The notes under the pieces are model-generated. The model worked only from the letters and a program-made list of their open reading frames with translations, searched no databases and was not told the DNA's origin. The translations under genes were made by a program, and so were the position numbers. A stretch of DNA of 64,000 bases from assembly GCF_001687105.1 (NCBI RefSeq), contig NZ_CP014595.1:744001-808000 (forward strand), given 5' to 3'. Source of the stretch: Salipiger sp. CCB-MM3 (GTDB taxonomy: Bacteria; Pseudomonadota; Alphaproteobacteria; Rhodobacterales; Rhodobacteraceae). Shown here one piece after another: positions 47,336 through 55,229 of the stretch (position 1 is the first letter of the stretch; every line of letters starts with the position of its first letter).

Positions 47336-47491
47336 TCACAGGCGCGCGCCGCTCTCGGTCGGCGCGTCCACATGCAGAACGCGGGTTATCTCGAAGCTGG
47401 GATCACGCCTGTCGCCCTCCGGAAACAGCCCGAGCGCCGCAGTCAGCGCCAGAAGCGCGGCGATACAGACAATCCAGTGGCGAAAATTCAT
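47336..47491 (-). CDS. Small membrane or secreted protein, 51 aa
   Basis: A 51-residue frame that is easy to miss. It starts MNFRHWIVCIAALLALTAAL, one hydrophobic helix, and ends with a hydrophilic tail (LHVDAPTESGARL). AGGAAG lies seven bases before the ATG, and most third positions are G or C. It sits between ribE and the CDF gene on the same strand. No family recognised; it may be a single-pass membrane microprotein. Confidence 0.5.
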   Translation of the reverse strand: MNFRHWIVCIAALLALTAALGLFPEGDRRDPSFEITRVLHVDAPTESGARL

Positions 47492-47674
47492 GCGTCATCT
47501 TCCTTGGTCAGTTCTGCCCGGGGGCTGCCAAGGATATGGAGCGCGATGGCGCGATGACCAGACGAGGGCGGAAAAAGACGTAAGGACAAGGCCTCACGTT
47601 CGCGCGACCGCCCGATCAGATGGCACCGAAAGGGCCACGCCGATGTGGCCCTGTGACGGTCATCTTACGGAGAG

Positions 47675-48262
47675 TCAGCTCATCTCCTGCAGGCGGGCGA
47701 CGTAGCGCGCCATCGTATCGATCTCGAGATTGACGCTGTCGCCAAGCTTCACCCCGCCCCATGTGGTCACTTCCTTGGTGTGGGGGATGAAGTTGATGCC
47801 AAAGACCGAGCCCTGCACCTCGTTGACCGTCAGCGAGGTGCCGTTGAGCGCGACCGAGCCCTTGGGCGCGATGAATTTCGCCAGTTCGTCCGGCGCGCGC
47901 AGTTGCACGCGGGTGCTGTCGCCCTCGTCCTGAATCGAGACCACCTCGGCCAGCCCATCCACGTGGCCCGACACGATGTGCCCGCCAAGCTCGTCGCCGA
48001 CCTTCAGCGCGCGCTCCAGATTGACACGCTTGCCCTGCAGCCAGGTGCCAAGGTTGGTCTTCGACAGGGTCTCGGCGCTGATCTGCACGTCGAACCAATC
48101 ATCGCCCAGCGTCACCACCGTCAGGCAGACGCCGTCGCAAGCGATCGACGCGCCGATCTCGATGCCCGCAGTGTCGTAGGAGGTGCCGATGCGCGCGGTC
48201 AGATCGCCCGCCTGCTCCAGCGTGCGGATTTCCCCCATGTCGGTGACGATACCGGTGAACAT
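47675..48262 (-). CDS. ribE: Riboflavin synthase alpha chain
   Basis: A 195-residue enzyme built of two similar lumazine-binding barrels. MFTGIVTDMG starts the first; ASIACDGVCLTVV and GSVALNGTSLTVNEV are the paired substrate loops. GGHIVSGHVDG joins them. It converts two 6,7-dimethyl-8-ribityllumazine molecules into riboflavin. No other rib gene or FMN riboswitch is visible nearby. AGAGGA precedes the ATG. Divergent from the kpsS-like gene. Confidence 0.96.
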   Translation of the reverse strand: MFTGIVTDMGEIRTLEQAGDLTARIGTSYDTAGIEIGASIACDGVCLTVVTLGDDWFDVQISAETLSKTNLGTWLQGKRVNLERALKVGDELGGHIVSGHVDGLAEVVSIQDEGDSTRVQLRAPDELAKFIAPKGSVALNGTSLTVNEVQGSVFGINFIPHTKEVTTWGGVKLGDSVNLEIDTMARYVARLQEMS

Positions 48263-48395
48263 CAGCAGATCCTCTTATGACCCAAGGGCTCTGGCCACGG
48301 GCCTTATTTTGGTCAAACAATCACGATACGGAGAGCTGTCCGGCCAGTTGGCTGGCATCCCCGATGACGAGTAGGCCGATCCTTAACGAGTGCCC

Positions 48396-49706
48396 ATGAC
48401 CATGGCAACCGCAGAGCCCCACCCCGTACAGGCCGGGCGCGTCTTCCTGTTCCTGCAGGGGCCGCACGGGCCATTCTTTCATCGCCTCGGTGCCATGCTG
48501 CGCCGCGCTGGTGCCGAGATCTGGCGTGTTGGCTTCAACGCCGGCGACCGCGCCTTCTGGTTCGACGGTGCCAGCTATCTGCCCTTCACCGAAGCGCCCG
48601 AGGACTGGCCTGCGCATCTGCGCGGCCTGCTCGACGAAAAGCGGGTGACGGATATCGTGCTCTATGGCGACACCCGCGCGATCCACGCCGAGGCCATCGC
48701 CGAGGCGCGCCGCCGCGGGCTGCGCGTGCATGTTTTCGAGGAAGGCTACATGCGCCCCTATTGGGTGACCTACGAGCGCGGCGGTGCCAATGGCCATTCG
48801 CGGCTGATGGACATGGACGTGGCGGACATGCGCAGCGCGCTCGAGCGGTCCGACATGGAAGCGCCGCTGCCGCCCGGCCATTGGGGCGACATGCGCCAGC
48901 ACATCTTCTATGGCGCGCTCTACCATTGGTTCGTGATGTTCCGGAACGGCGACTACCGCAACTTCCGCGCCCACCGCGATCTGCCTGTGGCGCGCGAGTT
49001 CCAGCTTTACCTCAAACGCCTGCTTCTGATGCCGCTGACACGGGTCGAACGCTTTGTCGAAAGCCTGCGCATCCGGCGCGGCGGCTTCCCCTATCACCTC
49101 GCGCTGCTGCAGCTCGAGCACGACTCGAGCTTCCGCCAGCATTCGCCCTTCGAGTCCATGTCAGAGTTCGTTGATCTGGTGCTCGAAGGATTTGCCAAAG
49201 GCGCGCCCGGACATCACCACCTCGTCTTCAAGGCGCATCCGCTGGAGAACGGGCAGGTTCCGCTGCGCCGGATGATCGCCGCCTCGGCGCGCCGCCTTGG
49301 CACTGAGGGCCGGGTGCATTTCGTGCCCGGCGGCAAGCTGGCGCAACTGCTGAACGACGCGCGCAGCGCGGTCACGGTCAATTCCACCGCCGGTCAGCAG
49401 GTGCTCTGGCGCGGAATTCCGCTGCGCACCTTCGGCCGCGCGGTTTACGCCAAACCCGAGTTCGTGTCGGAACAGCCGCTGGCCGAGTTCTTTGCTTTGC
49501 CGACCCGCCCCGACAGCCGCGCCTATAAGGATTACCGCCGGTATCTGCTTGAAACGAGCCAGCTTCCGGGCGGGTTCTACGCCTCTCGCGGGCGCCGCCA
49601 GTTGCTGCGGCAGGTGGTCGACATGATGCTCTCGCCGCATGATCCCTATGATGCGCTGCGCAATGGCACCGCGGCACCTCGGCAACAGTTGCGCGTGGTC
49701 CGCTGA
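48396..49706 (+). CDS. kpsS: KpsS-like capsule Kdo transferase
   Basis: A 436-residue cytoplasmic glycosyltransferase-like protein of the capsule biosynthesis (KpsS/LipB) family. RVFLFLQGPHGPFFHRLGAML begins it; HVFEEGYMRPYWVTYERGG is the acceptor-loop motif and VNSTAGQQVLWRGIPLRTFG the nucleotide-sugar end. KpsS adds the first beta-Kdo of the lipid-linked Kdo linker on group 2 capsules. Two ATGs and a GTG lie within 12 bases; I use the first ATG. The Wza-like and KpsC-like genes follow. Confidence 0.85.
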   Translation: MTMATAEPHPVQAGRVFLFLQGPHGPFFHRLGAMLRRAGAEIWRVGFNAGDRAFWFDGASYLPFTEAPEDWPAHLRGLLDEKRVTDIVLYGDTRAIHAEAIAEARRRGLRVHVFEEGYMRPYWVTYERGGANGHSRLMDMDVADMRSALERSDMEAPLPPGHWGDMRQHIFYGALYHWFVMFRNGDYRNFRAHRDLPVAREFQLYLKRLLLMPLTRVERFVESLRIRRGGFPYHLALLQLEHDSSFRQHSPFESMSEFVDLVLEGFAKGAPGHHHLVFKAHPLENGQVPLRRMIAASARRLGTEGRVHFVPGGKLAQLLNDARSAVTVNSTAGQQVLWRGIPLRTFGRAVYAKPEFVSEQPLAEFFALPTRPDSRAYKDYRRYLLETSQLPGGFYASRGRRQLLRQVVDMMLSPHDPYDALRNGTAAPRQQLRVVR

Positions 49707-49801
49707 CGCCGCGCGAACCCCGGACTGGTTTTTGAATCCGGATTCTCGTACCTTACGCCAAAAAGCTCAGGCAGATAAGAACAGGTCGAGGAGACCGAGC
49801 A

Positions 49802-50947
49802 GTGAAACAGTCCCGCTCCCGATGGGCGAAATCCGCCGCCCTTCTGGCCGCAGTGTCGATTCTGGCATCCTGCGCCCTGCCCCGCGTCGGTCCCAACAAA
49901 GATGAAATTTACGCCGGTTCGGTGATGCGCGAGGGCGATGCCTTCGTCGTCAGCGTCAATGATCGCGTGACCCGCGCCACCGCCGTCGTCCCCGCCCTCG
50001 GCTTTTCCGAACAGTTCCAGAGCGCCGGTGTCGTCGGCTCCGACACGATCCAGCCCGGCGATACGCTGGGGCTGACGATCTGGGAGAACGTCGACGACGG
50101 GCTGCTTGCCGCCGCCGAGACCAATGCCACCTCGCTCGAGGAAGTGCAGGTCGACGGTTCGGGCTTCATCTTCGTGCCCTATGCGGGCCGCATCAAGGCC
50201 TCGGGCAACTCGCCCGAAACCGTGCGCCGCATCATCACCGACAAGCTTTCGGAACAGACCCCCGACCCGCAGGTCGAAGTGCGCCGCCTTGCCGGTGACG
50301 GCTCGACCGTGAGCCTCGTCGGCTCTGTCGGCGGTCAGGGCGTCTATGCCATCGAGCGCCCCACCCGCACGCTGTCGTCGATGCTGGCGCGTGCCGGCGG
50401 CATCACCATCCAGCCCGAGATCGCCCAGATCACCGTTCTGCGCGGCGGCCAGCAGGGCAAGATCTGGTTCCAAGACCTCTACAAAGACCCGCGCTATGAC
50501 ATCGCGCTGCGCGGCGGCGACCGTATCCTCGTCGAGGAAGACACCCGCGCCTTCACCGCGCTCGGCGCCACCGGCACGCAGGCGCGCGTCCCCTTCGAGA
50601 CGCAGACGCTGTCGGCGGTCGAGGCGATCGCGCAGGTTGGCGGCCTCGTGCCCACCTCTTCGGACCCCACCGGCGTCTTCGTCTTCCGCAACGAGCCCGC
50701 GGACATCGCCAATCAGGTTCTGGGCCGCAGCGATCTGATCGGCGCGCAGCGCATGGTCTATGTGCTCGACCTGACCAAACCCAACGGCATGTTCATGGCG
50801 CGCGACTTCGTGGTGCGCGATCAGGACACGCTCTACGTCACCGAAGCGCCCTACGCACAGTGGAGCAAGGTGATCTCGGCGCTGACCGGCACGCTGACCG
50901 CCATCGCCACCGTCTCGACCGTGCAGGACGCGGTTTCGGGCGGCTGA
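49802..50947 (+). CDS. Wza/KpsD-like polysaccharide export lipoprotein
   Basis: A 381-residue outer-membrane export protein. The signal ends in a lipobox (VSILASC, Cys24), so it is lipidated. The export domain (DTIQPGDTLGLTIWENVDDG) is followed by SLBB-type domains (VSLVGSVGGQGVYAIERP and later ALGATGTQARVPFETQTLS). Such proteins form the ring through which capsule or exopolysaccharide leaves the cell. A perfect 12-base palindrome GAATCCGGATTC lies at 49734-49745 in the 95-base leader. The kpsC-like frame starts in or just beyond the end of this gene. Confidence 0.9.
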   Translation: MKQSRSRWAKSAALLAAVSILASCALPRVGPNKDEIYAGSVMREGDAFVVSVNDRVTRATAVVPALGFSEQFQSAGVVGSDTIQPGDTLGLTIWENVDDGLLAAAETNATSLEEVQVDGSGFIFVPYAGRIKASGNSPETVRRIITDKLSEQTPDPQVEVRRLAGDGSTVSLVGSVGGQGVYAIERPTRTLSSMLARAGGITIQPEIAQITVLRGGQQGKIWFQDLYKDPRYDIALRGGDRILVEEDTRAFTALGATGTQARVPFETQTLSAVEAIAQVGGLVPTSSDPTGVFVFRNEPADIANQVLGRSDLIGAQRMVYVLDLTKPNGMFMARDFVVRDQDTLYVTEAPYAQWSKVISALTGTLTAIATVSTVQDAVSGG

Positions 50948-50990
50948 TCCGGATAAAAGCCCTGAATACATATAACGAGGGACAGGGCAG

Positions 50991-51014
50991 CGCCGGGGGA
51001 GAAATCCCCCGGCG
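50991..51014 (+). promoter_or_regulatory. GNRA-capped hairpin at the wza/kpsC junction
   Basis: A perfect 10-base-pair stem, CGCCGGGGGA (50991-51000) with TCCCCCGGCG (51005-51014), closed by a GAAA tetraloop. No T-run follows. It lies 43 bases after the wza-like stop and 7 bases before the first GTG of the kpsC-like frame, and it buries the GGGGGAG sequence that could serve as a Shine-Dalgarno. Confidence 0.65.
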
Positions 51015-51021
51015 TCTCTAT

Positions 51022-52986
51022 GTGCGCTCCGCGGGTTTCTTCACCCAAGGGCGGCTGCGCCGCATGCTTGCGCAGGCGGGCTGGAGGCTGTCGCTGGGCA
51101 CACCGGGGCCTGAAGATCACATCGGTGTCTGGGGTCAGTCACCCTATGCCGCACGCGGCGAGGCTTTGGCCGCAAAGACCGGCGCGCAGATCATCCGCAT
51201 CGAAGACGCCTTCCTGCGCTCGCTGCACCCCGGTCGTAAGGGCGAGCCGCCGCTCGGCCTGCTGATCGACCGCAGCGGTGTGCATTTCGACGCCTCCCAG
51301 CCGTCGGATCTGGAGGTGCTTCTGGCCACCCACCCGCTCGACGATCACGCGTTGCTGGAACGCGCGCGGGGCGGCATGGCGCGGATGCAGGAGCATCACT
51401 TAAGCAAATATTCCGGCTTTGACCCCGGCGCGCCCGTGCCCGAGCCCGGCTATGTGCTGATCATCGACCAGACGCAGCGCGACGCCTCGGTCCGCGCCTC
51501 CGGCGGCGACCGCAACCGATTTCTCGAGATGCTCTACTGGGCGCAGGACGAAAACCCCGGTGCCCGCATCCTCATCAAGACCCACCCTGAAACCGCGCAG
51601 GGCCTGCGCGGCGGCCACTACGGACCCGAGGACGCGCAGGGCCGCGTCAGCCTGTGCGCCGATGCGGTCTCGCCTTGGGCGCTGCTCGAAGGTGCGGTGG
51701 CAGTCTACACGCTCAGCTCGCAAATGGGGTTCGAGGCGATCCTCGCCGGGCACAGGCCGCGGGTTTTCGGCACGCCCTTTTATGCGGGCTGGGGGCTGAC
51801 GCAGGATGAAGCGCCGCTGCCGCGCCGGGGCCGCAGCCTGACCCGGGCCCAGCTTTTCGCCGCCGCCATGATCCTCTACCCCACATGGTACGATCCCTGC
51901 CGCGCGCAGCTATGTCCTTTCGAAGACGCGCTCGGGGCCTTCGAGGCGCAGACGCGGGCGTGGCGCGAGGACCGTCAGGGCTGGGTCGCCTCGGGCATGC
52001 GCCTGTGGAAACGCCGCCCGCTGCAGGGGTTCTTCGGCGGGCAGAAGGCGATGGTCTTTGCCGAAAGCGCGACGGCGGATAAGCACCGCGAGGAGGGCCG
52101 CCGCCATATGGCATGGGCGGGCAAGGCAAGCGGCAAGGAGGTGCGGGTGGAAGACGGCTTCCTGCGCTCGCGCGGGCTTGGCGCCGAACTGGTGCCGCCG
52201 CTGTCGCTGGTGCTGGACGATCTGGGTATCTACTACGATCCCACCCGGCCCTCGCGGTTAGAGGCGCTGATCACCGGCACGCCCGACCTGCGCCCCGATC
52301 AGCGCCTGCGGAGCGAGAAGCTGATCGAGCGGCTGACCGCGGGCGGGCTGACCAAATACAACCTCGGCACGCCGCCGCCCGCCCTGCCCGAGGGGCACCG
52401 TATTCTTGTGGTCGGGCAGGTCGAGGACGACGCCTCGATCCTGCGCGGCAGCCCGGACTGCCGCAGCAATGCCGATCTGCTCGCCCGCGCCCGCGCCGCC
52501 AACCCCGAGGCGGTGCTGCTGTGGAAGCCGCATCCCGATGTCAGCGCCGGATTGCGCCAAGGCGCGGTGGAGGCGCCCGAGCGATGGGCCGATGTGACCG
52601 TCGAGGGCGCCGACATGGGGGCGCTGCTGCGCGAGGTGCAGGAGGTCTGGACGATGACCTCGCTCACCGGGTTCGAGGCGCTGCTGCGCGGCGTGAAGGT
52701 GACGACACTGGGCGCGCCCTTTTATGCCGGTTGGGGGCTGACCCGAGACCTTGGTCCGGTGCCCGCGCGGCGGCTCTCAGGCCCGCGCCCCGACCTTGCC
52801 GCGCTGGTCCACGCCACGCTCATCGCCTATCCGCGCTACCGCGATCCGGTCAGCGGCCTGCCCTGCACCCCCGAAGTGATCGCCGAGCGGCTGGAGCAGG
52901 GCACGATCCCCCATCCCGGCCTGCCGAACCGCCTGCTGTCGAAACTGCAGGGCCTTCTGGCCTCGCAGGCTCACATTTGGCGCTGA
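51022..52986 (+). CDS. kpsC: KpsC-like dual beta-Kdo transferase
   Basis: A protein of about 654 residues with two similar glycosyltransferase modules. Module 1 has IIRIEDAFLRSLHPG, KYSGFDPG, ILIKTHPET and TPFYAGWGLTQDE. Module 2 has VRVEDGFLRSRGLG, KYNLGTPPP, VLLWKPHPD and APFYAGWGLTRDL. KpsC adds alternating beta-Kdo residues to the capsule lipid anchor after KpsS. The start is uncertain. No ATG exists in frame, the family's N-terminal RRLYV block precedes the GTG used here, and upstream only ATA, CTG or ATC codons are available before the frame enters the wza-like gene. Confidence 0.85.
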   Translation: MRSAGFFTQGRLRRMLAQAGWRLSLGTPGPEDHIGVWGQSPYAARGEALAAKTGAQIIRIEDAFLRSLHPGRKGEPPLGLLIDRSGVHFDASQPSDLEVLLATHPLDDHALLERARGGMARMQEHHLSKYSGFDPGAPVPEPGYVLIIDQTQRDASVRASGGDRNRFLEMLYWAQDENPGARILIKTHPETAQGLRGGHYGPEDAQGRVSLCADAVSPWALLEGAVAVYTLSSQMGFEAILAGHRPRVFGTPFYAGWGLTQDEAPLPRRGRSLTRAQLFAAAMILYPTWYDPCRAQLCPFEDALGAFEAQTRAWREDRQGWVASGMRLWKRRPLQGFFGGQKAMVFAESATADKHREEGRRHMAWAGKASGKEVRVEDGFLRSRGLGAELVPPLSLVLDDLGIYYDPTRPSRLEALITGTPDLRPDQRLRSEKLIERLTAGGLTKYNLGTPPPALPEGHRILVVGQVEDDASILRGSPDCRSNADLLARARAANPEAVLLWKPHPDVSAGLRQGAVEAPERWADVTVEGADMGALLREVQEVWTMTSLTGFEALLRGVKVTTLGAPFYAGWGLTRDLGPVPARRLSGPRPDLAALVHATLIAYPRYRDPVSGLPCTPEVIAERLEQGTIPHPGLPNRLLSKLQGLLASQAHIWR

Positions 52987-53015
52987 CGCGCCGGGCGCAC
53001 CTTTAGCGCTGAAGC

Positions 53016-53810
53016 TCAGCGACGGGCCTTCAGCCCGTGCAGGCTGGCGGTCACTGCGAAAATCAGCGTCGCGGCGCAGACCATGCTCGGCCCCGCCGGC
53101 GTGTCGAAAAGCAACGCGCCCTGCAGCCCCGCCAACGCCGACACAGCGCCGATGCCCGTGGCCAGCAGCGCCATCGCCTCGGGCGTGCGGGCGAAGGGCC
53201 GCGCGGCGGCGGCGGGGATCAGCAGCATCGCCCCGATCAGCAGCACGCCCACCACCTTGATCGCCACCGCCACGGTCAGCGCTAGCGCCACCGTCAGCAC
53301 CCGGCTCTCGAGCCGTGGGTCGATGCCGCTGGCATGGGCGAGATCGGGCGACAGCGTCGCGGTCAGCAGCGCTTGCCAGCGCCAAACCAGCAGCGCTAGT
53401 ACCAGCGCCGCGCCGCCCCAGATCGCCAGCAGGTCGGACCTCGTCACCGCGAGGATGTCGCCAAAGAGATAGGCCGACAGATCAAGCCGCGCGCCCGGCA
53501 CGAAGGTGATCGCAACAAGGCCGATCGCCAGCGCGCCATGGGCCAGCACCCCCAGCACCGTGTCGATGCCAAGACCGCGCTCGCTCAGCGCGCCGACCAG
53601 CATCGCCATGATCAGCGCCACTGCCAGCGTTCCCGCGAAAACCGGCAACGACAGGGCCAGCGACAGCGCGACCCCGAGGATGGCCGCATGGGCGGTCGCA
53701 TCGCCGAAATTGGCCATCCGCCGCCACGAAACGAAACAGCCCAAAGGCGCCGCGGCCAGCGCAAGACCCAGCCCCGCCAGCGCCGCGCGCACAAGAAAAT
53801 CGTCCAACAT
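53016..53810 (-). CDS. znuB: Zinc ABC importer permease ZnuB
   Basis: A 264-residue inner-membrane protein with about eight helices of the metal-type ABC-3 family. SWRRMANFGDATAHAAILGVA and VKVVGVLLIGAMLLIPAAAAR-like segments (residues about 185-205) are diagnostic. It forms the zinc channel with ZnuC. Its ATG overlaps the znuC stop by one base (TGATG), so it is coupled. Converges with the kpsC-like gene with 29 bases between them. Confidence 0.94.
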   Translation of the reverse strand: MLDDFLVRAALAGLGLALAAAPLGCFVSWRRMANFGDATAHAAILGVALSLALSLPVFAGTLAVALIMAMLVGALSERGLGIDTVLGVLAHGALAIGLVAITFVPGARLDLSAYLFGDILAVTRSDLLAIWGGAALVLALLVWRWQALLTATLSPDLAHASGIDPRLESRVLTVALALTVAVAIKVVGVLLIGAMLLIPAAAARPFARTPEAMALLATGIGAVSALAGLQGALLFDTPAGPSMVCAATLIFAVTASLHGLKARR

Positions 53811-54592
53811 CAGTGCCCCGCGTGGGATTGGTGAGAGTGATCGTGGTGCCCGTGCCCGTGTTCGTGGTCATGATCGTGATCATGATCGTGGCTATGGCTG
53901 TGCTCGTGCCGGTAGAGCGCCAGCGCCCCATGCGTGCCCGTCCCAAAGAGCGCCCGATACTCCGCCGCCTGCGCGACGGTCTCGGGGTGGCCCTGACAGC
54001 AGACATGGCCGTTGAGGCAGACCACCCGGTCGCTCGCGCTCATCACCACATGCAACTCGTGGCTGACCATCACCACCGCGCAGCCGAGCCGCGCGCGGAT
54101 TTGCTCGATCTGCCGATAGAAGGCGGCGGACCCGGGCTGGTCCAACCCCTGCGTCGGCTCGTCGAGCAGCAGCACCTCCGGACGGCTGAGGATCGCCCGC
54201 GCCAGCAGCACGCGCTGGAACTGCCCGCCCGAGAGCCCCGCCATGGGCCGGTCTTCGAGCGTGCCCGCCCCGGCCTCGTCCAGCGCGGCGCGACGCGCGG
54301 CGCGGTCCACCCGATGCGGCAGCGACAGAAAACGCCCGACGGTCAGCGGCAGCGTCGCGTCGATCTGCAGCTTCTGCGGCACATAGCCCAGCCGCAGCCC
54401 CGCCTTGCGCGTCACCTTGCCCGACTGCGGCTTCACCGCGCCGATGAGCGTGCGCAGCAGCGTCGATTTGCCCGAGCCGTTCGGCCCGACGATGGTGACG
54501 ATCTCGCCCGGATCCACATGGAAATCCACGCCCTGCAGCACCGGGTGCTCTCCCAGCGTGACCTGCAGGCCGTTTGCTTCGATGAGGCTCAC
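53810..54592 (-). CDS. znuC: Zinc ABC importer ATPase ZnuC
   Basis: A 260-residue ATPase. Walker A GPNGSGKST, signature LSGGQFQRV, Walker B LLLDEPTQGLD and switch VSHELHVVM are present. The last 30 residues are His/Asp-rich (HDHDHDHDHEHGHGHHDH), an unusual metal-binding tail that could buffer or sense zinc at the transporter. The start overlaps zur by four bases. Expected to be repressed by Zur. Confidence 0.95.
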   Translation of the reverse strand: MSLIEANGLQVTLGEHPVLQGVDFHVDPGEIVTIVGPNGSGKSTLLRTLIGAVKPQSGKVTRKAGLRLGYVPQKLQIDATLPLTVGRFLSLPHRVDRAARRAALDEAGAGTLEDRPMAGLSGGQFQRVLLARAILSRPEVLLLDEPTQGLDQPGSAAFYRQIEQIRARLGCAVVMVSHELHVVMSASDRVVCLNGHVCCQGHPETVAQAAEYRALFGTGTHGALALYRHEHSHSHDHDHDHDHEHGHGHHDHSHQSHAGH

Positions 54593-55080
54593 GCCGCAGC
54601 CTCACGGCAGAGCGGGCAAAGGCCCTCGGCCTCGACCACCATGCGCTCGAGTTCGAAATCCAGCCCTTCGGCGGCCTCGCGCACCGCCTCGCCGATCGCC
54701 TGCGAGGGCATCTCGGCTACCGCGCCGCAGGCGCGGCAGAGCAGGAAGGCGGGCTTGTGGCGCTCCCCCGGATGAGCACAGGCGACAAAAGCATTCAGAC
54801 GCTCGATCTTGTGCGCGAAGCCGTTGCTCACCAGAAAATCGAGCGCGCGATAAACGGTGGGCGGCTGCGCGCCCTGACCCTCGCCCCGCAGGACATCAAG
54901 CAGTTCATAGGCCCCCATGGCCCGGTGCTTGCGCAGCAGAATTTCCAGCACCCGGCGGCGCTGTTTGGTCAGCGACAGCCCCTCGCGGGCGCAGGTCTCC
55001 TCGGCGGCCTGCAAAGCATGCTCGCGGCAATGTGCGTGGTCGTGCTGGGTGAACCCAAGCGCGTCGGAATGTACGGCCAT
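54589..55080 (-). CDS. zur: Zinc uptake regulator Zur (Fur family)
   Basis: A 163-residue Fur-family repressor. An N-terminal His-containing stretch is followed by the winged helix (LTKQRRRVLEILLRKHRAMGAYELLDVL, residues about 34-61) and the dimer domain. Two cysteine pairs, CRACG and CPLC, form the structural zinc site; ACAHPGERHKPAF provides sensing ligands. Its place before znuC and opposite znuA identifies it as Zur rather than Fur. The ATG at 55080 gives the usual N-terminus. Confidence 0.93.
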   Translation of the reverse strand: MAVHSDALGFTQHDHAHCREHALQAAEETCAREGLSLTKQRRRVLEILLRKHRAMGAYELLDVLRGEGQGAQPPTVYRALDFLVSNGFAHKIERLNAFVACAHPGERHKPAFLLCRACGAVAEMPSQAIGEAVREAAEGLDFELERMVVEAEGLCPLCREAAA

Positions 55081-55142
55081 GTCGCTTCCCCTGATACCAG
55101 TCTTGCCGAACGCGTGATCAAGCACGCGTCCGATGGGGGTTG

Positions 55143-55160
55143 ATATGTTATAGTGTTCAA
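55143..55160. promoter_or_regulatory. Possible second Zur site near zur
   Basis: ATGTTATAGTGTTCAAAG shares the TGTTATA half-site with the stronger palindrome at 55179-55193, but the other half is degenerate. It lies closer to zur and could serve its minus-strand promoter. Confidence 0.35.
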
Positions 55161-55178
55161 AGTATCAAGCCCGCCTAT

Positions 55179-55193
55179 TGTTATGCTATAACA
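55179..55193. promoter_or_regulatory. znuA: Zur operator between zur and znuA
   Basis: TGTTAT-GCT-ATAACA, a perfect 6-3-6 palindrome. It resembles the alphaproteobacterial Zur box (GTTATAnnATAAC-type). It lies 36 bases upstream of the znuA start in the divergent zur/znuA spacer, where a Zur box is expected. Confidence 0.75.
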
Positions 55194-55229
55194 TCTACAC
55201 TCCCCGAATTCGAGACGCATGAGGCCCCG

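Noticed and set aside
48263..48395. FMN riboswitch upstream of ribE
   Set aside because: The spacer is 133 bases and shared with the divergent kpsS-like gene. I see none of the conserved FMN-element blocks.
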